Of a stretch of DNA of 64,000 bases, positions 56,970 to 64,000 are shown in pieces. Source of the DNA: Melanocharis versteri (Eukaryota > Chordata > Aves > Passeriformes > Melanocharitidae); contig VZTG01010141.1 in assembly GCA_013397845.1 (NCBI GenBank), positions 508,966-572,965 on the forward strand, in the 5' to 3' direction. Both the position numbers and the translations under genes were made by a program. How positions within the stretch are numbered: the stretch's first letter is position 1; each line of letters opens with the position of its first letter. The notes under the pieces are model-generated. The model was not told the DNA's origin. It made no database searches and saw only the letters and a program-made list of their open reading frames with translations.

Positions 56970-57171
56970 TTCCAGGGTGGTTTGGGTGGGAAGGGAGCTT
57001 AAAGATCATCCAGTGCCACCTCCTGCCATGGGCAGGGACACCTCCCACTAGCCCAGGTTGCTCCAAGCCCTGTCCAACTTGGCCTTGGACACTTCCAGGG
57101 CTTCAGGGGCAGCCACAGCTTCTCTGGGCACCCTGTGCCAGGGCCTCAGCACCCTTACATGGAAAAATTCC
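56970..57171 (-). mobile_element. CR1 3' fragment, type A (left arm of an inverted pair)
   Basis: Antisense, about 200 bp: AGGGTGGTTTGGGTGGGAAG, CTTAAAGATCATCCAGTGCC, GCCATGGGCAGGGACACC, CCACTAGCCCAGGTTGCTCC, CTTGGCCTTGGACACTTCC, GGGCAGCCACAGCTTCTC, GGCCTCAGCACCCTTACATG. The terminal ATTCTATG units are lost. Confidence 0.93.
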
Positions 57172-57565
57172 ATTTAGCTACAGCCAAGGAGAAACTGAAG
57201 CAAGCACTGGAGCAGTTGGACTCCTGGGGGCAGCTCCAACTGGTGACATCCAAATGTGTTGTTTCCTGGAAGACCCCAGAGCAATTTCTGATGGCTGTGG
57301 AAGTGGCTGCTCGGAAGCTGATTATTCTTAAACATCCTTTTTCTTTGGTGACACCACTGGAAGCAGATGGGCTTTGGCTTGAAGGCGTGTGGAGGCCACT
57401 GGCCATGAACATGGAAGCATCTCACTCTCCACAACTCCCCTCACTCAATCTGAAACCCCAGAGTGCCAATTCACTGTCACAACAGACTCCAGGTTTCAGG
57501 CAGGGTGGCTGGAAATCTGGGAAAGGCCCTGGCTGCGCTGGTCCCCTGGAATGTGCTGTGCAGGG
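57172..57565. other. Unique spacer inside an inverted CR1 pair
   Basis: No gene or repeat is recognised. Confidence 0.4.
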
Positions 57566-57720
57566 AGGTTTGGAGTCCCCATCCCTGGAGGGGTCCAAGG
57601 AAGGCCTGGACGTGGCACTCAGAGCTCTGGGCTGGGTGACAAGGTGGGGATCAGACACAGGCTGGACATGGTGATCTTGGAGGACTTTTCCAACCTCAAT
57701 GATCCCAGGATCCTGTGATG
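57566..57720 (+). mobile_element. CR1 3' fragment, type F
   Basis: Sense, about 155 bp: TTTGGAGTCCCCATCCCTGG, AGGGGTCCAAGGAAGGCCTG, GACGTGGCACTCAGAGCTC, GGGCTGGGTGACAAGGTGGG, GATCTTGGAGGACTTTTCC, AACCTCAATGATCCCAGG, tail ATCCTGTGAT. It is of a different type from the opposite arm, so folding with the 56970 copy would be limited. Confidence 0.92.
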
Positions 57721-58430
57721 TCTCCTACTTTCTCTGCTGTCTCAAGTGCTGTCTTCTGCCCCCAGTGACCTCCACTGAGCTGCACAAACACAGACATGCC
57801 TTGAGCTGTCTGCAAACTCAACAGCAAAAAATATTTGGGGTGCCTGGGAAGGGCATCCACCAGACCCACCAGGACAAACCGGATCAGTCCTGTGCCTACA
57901 ACTCCCATCGATCTGCTCTTGCCTCCCCTCTTTAATCAGGCACCTTGTAAAGGTGGGAAGGGACATTTACAGCCACCCTCCTTCTCCTCCCGGACAATCA
58001 ATGGTTATTAAGTGCATCTTTGGGGTGGGGAGGCGATGAGAGAGACAGCAAGAATTCACATTGCTCATCAGCCCGGAGAGACTTCATTTTCTATTAGGGC
58101 TGATAAACAAGCTGGGAAAATAAATCAGTTACCTGCTGCTACCTGACAGGCATCACCAAGGAGCTCCTCGGAATGTGATACAGCAGGGCTGGCTTCCCAA
58201 TTCTGCTGGGGAGAGGCAGGAGCACCAATAGCTTCCCAAAGGGCTTTTCATCTTCCTTTTTGTGGAATAAAGCACTGGGAGGCCGATCTGCTGTGGAAAC
58301 ATACAGAAAAGGCATCCCAAACTCTGCCAAACGCCAAGGATGAGTCAAAAAAGCCTTTCAGGGAGTGAAGTGTCCCAGCATGGATCAGCTGGTGACAGGT
58401 CTTGTGCTGTCCAGGTGACATGGGAGGTGG
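57721..58430. other. Unique non-coding sequence
   Basis: No gene or repeat is recognised. Confidence 0.42.
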
Positions 58431-58522
58431 AGAAGAGAAGAGAAGAGAAGAGAAGAGAAGAGAAGAGAAGAGAAGAGAAGAGAAGAGAAGAGAAGAGAAG
58501 AGAAGAGAAGAGAAGAGAAGAG
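58431..58522. repeat. (AGAAG)18 pentanucleotide microsatellite
   Basis: Eighteen uninterrupted AGAAG units plus AG span 92 bp. The perfect purine strand reads KRREE in one frame, producing artificial basic/acidic ORFs. Perfect length and purity predict strong length polymorphism. Confidence 0.98.
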
Positions 58523-59419
58523 TCCGACTACTTCAGGAAACATCTGGGACTACAAAGGCCCATGGAGTGGTTCAACCCGCTGGCCAGTCAAGGAAAACAA
58601 CACAGGCAGATCCTCCCTGACCTTGGAGCAGGTGGGAAGGGATTTAAATCTGGGCAGTGTGTCCCGATGCTACAGTGAGTCCAATCAGGAGACAATAGCA
58701 AGCTCCAGGGCTATCAGTTTCAGGCTGTCACGAGATGGATCAAGGTGCCGAGTTCCTGGGAATACATTTTTCCTGTTTCCCTATCAGAGCTCCAACAGAA
58801 CAAGTGCTGTAAGACAACCTGGCTCCAGATCCACGCCACCCATCCGTGGGAGCGTGGAACAAATACGAGCCTCTTCTTAATGGGAAATTGCAAATGCTCC
58901 ATTACCCACCCTGTTATTCACATATTTCTCTTGCCTTTTGACTCCAGGCAAGCCTGCAGCTCCAAAAGGAAATTTTCAGAAATACCAACAGTGTCCCTTA
59001 ATCACTGCAGTAATAAATCATCCCTTGTAACACGGGAACTTCGGTCTGACCAAAAAATGGCGGTTTAGAAAAACTACTGAATCATTCATGCCTCCTGTTC
59101 CTGTGATAGACAGCACAGTTACATTAGGATAATGGAAATTCCAAAGAATTTGCAGGATTTGGTGGAATAAGGAGGAGCTACAAATCACTGTTGACAAAAC
59201 ATGGAGGAATAACCAGGCCTTGGCCAGCACATGGAATGAATGCAGAGCCTCTGGTGGGAAACACCTCTGCATCTCCAAACACTGCTGTAACAAGGCAGGA
59301 GAACTGGAAAACTGACTCTGGGAATGCTGAGCGAGGCAAAATAAAGGAGTCAGCAGCAAGGAGAGCTCCAAAATCCAGCTCCTGGCCTGTCCTCAGACAT
59401 GGAGCAGCCTGTGACCAGC
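58523..59419. other. Unique non-coding sequence
   Basis: No gene or repeat is recognised. It is AT-richer at 58880-59170. Confidence 0.42.
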
Positions 59420-59672
59420 AAATCCCAGAATCCCAGAATGGTTTGGGTGGGAAAAAGCTCATCTAGCTCAGCTCAGCCGTGGGCAGGGACACCTTCCACA
59501 ACCCCAAGATACTCCAAGCTCTGTCCAGCCTGGCCTTGGACACTTCCAGGGATGGGGCAGCCACAGCTTCTGTGGGCAGCTTGTGCCACCACCCTCACAG
59601 CCAAGAATCCCTTCGCAATATCCCATCTAAACCTGTCCTTTGCCAGTGTGAAGTCACTGCCCCATGTCCTAT
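59420..59672 (-). mobile_element. CR1 3' fragment, type A
   Basis: Antisense, about 250 bp: AATCCCAGAATCCCAGAATG, GTTTGGGTGGGAAAAAGC, CCGTGGGCAGGGACACC, CTGGCCTTGGACACTTCCAG, GGGCAGCCACAGCTTCTG, CAATATCCCATCTAAACCTG, CAGTGTGAAGTCACTGCCC. The duplicated CCCAGAAT at the edge is the tail microrepeat. Confidence 0.94.
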
Positions 59673-60194
59673 GCAAATTCCATCTTTTTCCCCTCCCAAC
59701 ACTGTACATATGGGTTAATTCCCAAGTGCTGGGTTTGCAATCCAGTTATCAGTGGAGTAAAAAAAAGACACTAAACATGGTGAGAAAATTCCTCATCTGT
59801 CCTGGTTTCAGGTGCTGTAATGAAGATGCAGGACCTTTCAGCTCAATTCAATCAGCCCCATTCACCAGGCACCTTATGATCCATTAGTTCAATCCCTCCA
59901 AATTTGATTGCAGCGTGTTTTGATTCCAATCAATTGTTTTCAGCTCTTCTCCATTGATTTCCATGGACTCACATTATTCTGCTGAGGCTTCAGTTAAACT
60001 CGGGGGTTTGGACCAAGACAGGAGCACCGTGGGCACCTCACAGGAGGTGGCTGGGCTGGGCCAGCTCTGCCCGGGACAGGGCCAGCACCACCCTGCTCCC
60101 AGCAGACCAAGGCAAGATGACAATTCCAGCTCCAAGATTTTTCCAAACCATCTTCCCTATCCCATGGCTTCAGGGGGAGCTCAGAACTGCAGCA
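59673..60194. other. Unique non-coding sequence
   Basis: No gene or repeat is recognised. 59700-59960 is AT-rich. Confidence 0.4.
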
Positions 60195-60436
60195 GGAGGA
60201 GAGGAAACCTCATCCATAAAACTTCGGGACACAAGAGGAAATTTTTCACAGTGAGAACAATCAGCCATTGGAATAATATCCCCAGGGAAGTGGTGGATTC
60301 CCCAACTTTGGACACTTTTAAGGTTTAGCTGGACAAGGAGATGGGTCATCTTGTCTAGACTGTGCTTTTGCTGAGAGAGGCTGGACCAGATGATGTTTGA
60401 GGTCCCTTCCAACACGTTATTCCATGATTCCGTGAA
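60195..60436 (+). mobile_element. CR1 3' fragment, type E (distinct, older-looking lineage)
   Basis: Sense, about 240 bp: GAAACCTCATCCATAAAAC, AGAGGAAATTTTTCACAGTG, AGAACAATCAGCCATTGGAA, TAATATCCCCAGGGAAGTGG, TGGATTCCCCAACTTTGGAC, ATCTTGTCTAGACTGTGC, TGATGTTTGAGGTCCCTTCC, tail TTATTCCATGATTCCGTGA. The TTGGAATAAT/GGGAAGTGGTGGATTCCCC blocks are not shared with the other types, and this is the only such copy in the window. Confidence 0.9.
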
Positions 60437-61778
60437 CTGTGACCTAACCAGGCATGACAGAGGGAAGAGACACACAGAGGAGTCTTCAGGTTCTTCTTTA
60501 GAGTCACAAACTCTGTGGGATGAAGAACCAGAAGTAAAGCAGATCTTTACTCAATCCCAAGCTACTGATCTGATTACAGCACTCCTGGTGTAAAAGCTGT
60601 AAGTGCCAGAAGGAGCATCTCTAGAAAAAGGTCTGAACTGGGGACAGACACTGGAGAAAGCTCTAGAAAACAGGGAATTTGTCTCCTGGCACACTGGGCT
60701 GTGTTTGCCGCTGTGAGAACTTCTGGTTGGACAAGTGGCTCATGGAATCCAGACAGGAAAGGACCTCATGTTCGCAGGGAGAGCTCTCAGAGGAGGCCAC
60801 TTCACTCCTCTCCTGCTGACACTTTCTCCAGTTTAACTGACAGGGAATATTGCCTTGTGCACCCTCCTGGGTTGGCCCAGCTCATGCAGAACTGACACCC
60901 ATCCAAGCAGGATGAGGCAGGAGACTCTCCCTGAGCTTTGTCACAGAATCAGAGCAGTGAAACAAACCCACAGAGGATCTTTCCGACTCGGTGGAAAGGT
61001 TGCTGTCAAAACCCCAGCACTGTGTTTTCCCAGGAAGCAAGCCTGAAATGCAGGCAGGGGTCTGGAGAGAGTTTGATGGAAATCCCAGGTGGAAGCAGTG
61101 GAAAAATTGGCTGCCACTTTCCTCTGGAATGACGAAAAGTTGACAACAGCGACATTTGAAATGTTGGTGACTTTTCTGAAGCTGAGTAAGCAGAGCAGGG
61201 GAACATCCCTGAGCCACGGTACGGAGGCCATGGGATGTCACTGTGCACTGCCCTGCAGGGAAAGGATGTCCAGTGTACAGCCCAGTCACCACACGGGGAT
61301 CCCCAGCCCCACCAGAATGCCTCAGGTTTTACACCCACCTCGGGGAGCAGGGTGCAGGCACTGAGGACACGATGTGCTCTCCTCACGGCCACCTGAGCTC
61401 CTGAGAGATGATTCCCTGCGAGTGACTGGGGGGGGAGAACTCGGAGAGAGCAGGAAAACCTTCCCGGCGTGCTGCTTAATGGAGTGCGAATGGATTGGAC
61501 AGCACTCCTGCTAATGTGTCAGGACTACGCTTAGCAGTGGGAATGACCTTGTTGAAGCTAAAAAATGAACACATTCACAGCTCCACGTGCAGGAGCTGCT
61601 GGATGCTCCACGCAAATCCTCAGCGCTGCTGTTCTGATGCGGATTCCAGGGGGGTGGCTGGAATTCTCCTCTGCTCCTGCCCCAAAGCTGTGGAGGAATG
61701 GAGCCTTTTGTGGAGGGATCGAGAGCATTCGGGGAACTGCTTTTTCTTTTGCACGCTGTGTTCTAAGGTAGAAAGGCT
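60437..61778. other. Unique non-coding sequence
   Basis: No gene or repeat is recognised. Frames up to 153 codons lack known motifs, and the longest (61495-61956) runs into a CR1. Confidence 0.45.
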
Positions 61779-62136
61779 GAGGAGGCCTGGAATAGAGAAG
61801 GGTGACCTTAGAGCCCCTTCCAGTGCCTTAAAGAGCTCTGAGAGAGCTGGAGAGGGACTTTGGACAAGGGATGAAGGGACAAGACAAGGGGAAATGGCTT
61901 CCCACTGCCAGAGGGCAGGGATTGATGGGATATTGGGAAGGAATTGTTCCCTGTGAGGGTGCTGAGGCCCTGGCACAGGTTGCCCAGAGAAGCTGTGGCT
62001 GCCCCTGGATCCCTGGAAGTGTCCAAGGCCAGGTTGGACAGGGCTTGGAGTAACCTGGGACAGTGGAAGGCCCATGGAAGAGGACGAGCTTTGAGGTCCC
62101 TTCCAACCTGAACCATCCTGGGATTCTCTGATTCTA
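61779..62136 (+). mobile_element. CR1 3' fragment, type A
   Basis: Sense, about 360 bp: AGGAGGCCTGGAATAGAG, TTAGAGCCCCTTCCAGTGCC, TTAAAGAGCTCTGAGAGAGC, GGGACAAGACAAGGGGAAAT, GCTTCCCACTGCCAGAGGGC, ATTGATGGGATATTGGGAAG, then terminal blocks. The TGTCCCTGCCCATGGCAGGGGG block is collapsed to GGCCCATGG. It ends CATCCTGGGATTCTCTGATTC. Confidence 0.95.
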
Positions 62137-62877
62137 ACTCTGGCCTTGTAAGAAAGCATCAAACATAACAATATGGAGTTCCAGGGTTGCATGTGCACTA
62201 AATTAAGCCTGGGAGCAAGTGGGAATGGGCCTGACTCCTAAACAGCTCATTGGCTTCAGCTCCAGGTGTGCCCATCAATCTCCAATGTGTTGAACAAAAA
62301 CTGCAGTGAAGCAGCTACAAATGGAGTTAACTGAAAAATAAAATAAATCCATGTGGTTCCTGGGAATCCTCCACGAGCAGGAGGTCATGGCCTGTGCAGT
62401 CCCCTGACAGTACAGACACAGCTCAAATTAGACATTTATTTAGTGTGCATTTACAACATGTGATTAACCTCATGTATTTAGATTTTTTTATGTTGGCTTT
62501 TGAAAAGAGTCTCTTAGGAAGAAGAAAAGCAAAAGGGATAAAACTGATGAAATTCATGTTTTATTCTTAGTCTTTGAGCAAAACCTTTCACTCAACTCTG
62601 CCTATTTTTAAATTCTTTCGAGCAAAGGGTTTCTTTCCAGAAACTGTCCTGAATGCTCTATGTACTGGCATTGGGAAGTATAAGCATGGATGAAATCTTG
62701 GAAAGGATGAGAAAAGGACAGGATCAGCATATAAACCATTACTGTGGGAGAGGGTAAAAGGAACGTGAATCCCAAAGCTGAGTCGGGACACGTTGGCTTG
62801 CTCACACTCAAACCCTACTCACCTGTGTCCAACTACTCTCCCAGCAGTTAAAAACCTTCCCATGTCCATGCTGAAAA
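62137..62877. other. AT-rich unique sequence
   Basis: No gene or repeat is recognised. 62300-62620 is AT-rich (GAAAAATAAAATAAATCC; ATTTATTTAGTGTGC). Confidence 0.4.
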
Positions 62878-63110
62878 TCCCAGAGTCCCAGAATCACTGA
62901 GGTTGGAAAGGATATCCAAGATCATCAAATCTAACCTGTGACTGATCCCCACCTTGTCACCATCCCAGAGCACTGAGTGCCATGTCCAGTCTTTCCTTGA
63001 GCTCCTCCAGGGATGGGGACTTCACCACCTCCCAATGCCTGACCACCCTTTCCATGAAGAAAATCCTCCTGATGTCCATCCTGACCTTCCCCTTGAGGCT
63101 GCTTCCTTCT
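62878..63110 (-). mobile_element. CR1 3' fragment, type F
   Basis: Antisense, about 230 bp: TCCCAGAGTCCCAGAATCAC, TGAGGTTGGAAAGGATATCC, CAAGATCATCAAATCTAACC, CCCCACCTTGTCACCATCCC, CTCCAGGGATGGGGACTTC, CCACCCTTTCCATGAAGAAA, ATCCTCCTGATGTCCATCC. A block of about 25 bp around the GGGCAGCC word is deleted. Confidence 0.93.
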
Positions 63111-64000
63111 GTCCTGTGCAGGTGGAAGAAGGTTCTCCTAGCACCACTTGTGCTGCCTTGAGGCAAGAGGCAAGACAAGCCCCCAGATTACCATTGCCAG
63201 CAGGAATTGTCATTCCCAGCAGGTGTTCCTGCAAGGCCCGTGTCCCGCAGGAAGAAAGCACCTTTCTGTCGAAATCAGGAACAGGGTTTAAGGCGCAGGA
63301 GGGCAATAAAATTAGGAAGGGTGGGAGGATTGAGGGTTTTTTCTCCTTCCCTTTTCCTCCCTGATCTCAGGTTATTGATAGAAATTTCTCAATAGGAAGG
63401 GCACCCAGTGCTGGCTGGAATAAAATCCTCTTACCAGGAAAAGGAGGCTGCTGCCTCTGTGTCCCTTGCCCGGAGGAGCTGCCACTTCCTCTGCTGCTGT
63501 GCATCCAAATGCCGAGACTTTCCAGGGAACGGTGCAGCTTAAGCAGGATTGATTTATGCCCCCTCTACGGTGTTCTCTGGATGCTCGGAATGCATTTGTA
63601 TCCCTGGTCCCTAACAAGTGCTCCTCGCAGCTGTGTTATTTCAGAAGGACTTTCTGACGCCCTGGCACATTCCCGCTTTTGTGTGGCACGCGGCCGATAA
63701 CGGATTTGTCAGCGGAATTGCCTTGCTATCAAAACAATAAAAGCCAACTGGAAAGGTGACATTTCGGGTGAATTCAGTTTCCTCTTCGTGGGTTCCTCTC
63801 ACTTTGTTTTATGTGTGATATCTTCTCCTCCCTGCGTCTCATTGGGAGGTCAGCGCGGCGGGGGAAGGAAGTTGGTATTAAAAGGAAAAACTTGATTTGA
63901 TTCAGAGCAGACTCGGAGCTGCTCAGGAAGATTCCTGGCAGGAGGACAGAGGATCAGTCATTTCTGAAGGTGTAGTGCAAACATGAATCCCTTAAAAAAC
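63111..64000. other. Unique non-coding sequence at the window end
   Basis: No gene is recognised. 63655-63900 mixes a CpG-containing core (GGCACGCGGCCGATAACGG) with AACAATAAAAGCC and is repeat-free. It could be regulatory DNA, but nothing in the sequence decides it. Confidence 0.4.

Noticed and set aside
58340..58678. 112-codon frame with KRREE repeats
   Set aside because: It is a direct translation of the AGAAG microsatellite.
1..64000. Endogenous retrovirus or LTR elements
   Set aside because: I looked for LTR-like TG..CA ends with internal AATAAA, primer-binding sites and gag/pol motifs, and saw none that could be supported.

Overview
The window looks like intergenic or large-intron DNA from a bird. 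The main evidence is about 38 fragments of the CR1 (Chicken Repeat 1) non-LTR retrotransposon. They share the recurrent 3'-end blocks of avian CR1, such as CCAAGGCCAGGTTGGAC, CCATGGGCAGGG and GGTCCCTTCCAACCCAAACC, and tails built from short ATTCTRTG-like units. CR1 covers roughly 8.8 kb, or about 14% of the window. No bacterial, plasmid or viral organisation is present: there are no operons, no long uninterrupted reading frames and no ribosome binding sites. The many CR1 copies and the lack of SINE- or L1-like sequence fit an avian nuclear genome. The species cannot be named from this alone.

I could not support any protein-coding gene, tRNA, rRNA or other RNA gene. The longest open frames (up to 269 codons) are explained by simple repeats, by antisense CR1 or by chance in GC-rich DNA; none matches a protein family I recognise. 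Small coding exons cannot be excluded by eye, but none showed a convincing frame with splice sites.

Layout. 1-5 kb: mostly unique sequence with one + CR1, one - CR1 and a CCTT microsatellite. 5-7 kb: an AT-rich unique block resembling conserved non-coding DNA, ended by a head-to-head CR1 pair that could fold back on itself. 7-13 kb: GC-richer unique sequence, a CR1 broken by an undetermined base at 9341, and a 19-bp tandem repeat near 11.9 kb. 13-25 kb: a second long CCTT tract and many CR1 fragments of several types. 25-36 kb: the most CR1-poor third, with a diverged ~90-bp tandem duplication (29.2 kb), a 20-bp triplet repeat (31.5 kb) and a perfect 14-bp RFX X-box palindrome (32.8 kb). 37.1-37.6 kb: two 224-bp near-identical direct copies around an undetermined base, probably an assembly or haplotype artefact. 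40-48 kb: dense CR1, a CpG-rich patch (41.7-41.9 kb), a 19-bp alternating tandem array (42.95 kb) and the longest CR1 (46.7-47.3 kb), which retains the C-terminal end of ORF2. 48-64 kb: more CR1, a CpG-rich patch (50.4-50.7 kb), an AT-rich candidate regulatory block (51.7-52.75 kb), a third undetermined base truncating a CR1 (54302), and an uninterrupted AGAAG microsatellite (58.4 kb).

No genes act together here. Any function would be regulatory, and the X-box, the CpG patches and the AT-rich blocks are only candidates. I did not find a new biological system. The most decisive observations are the three gap or duplication artefacts, the X-box palindrome, the foldback-capable CR1 pairs and the structured tandem repeats. 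CR1 'types' A-F used below are my own descriptive labels based on shared sequence blocks, not database subfamily names.
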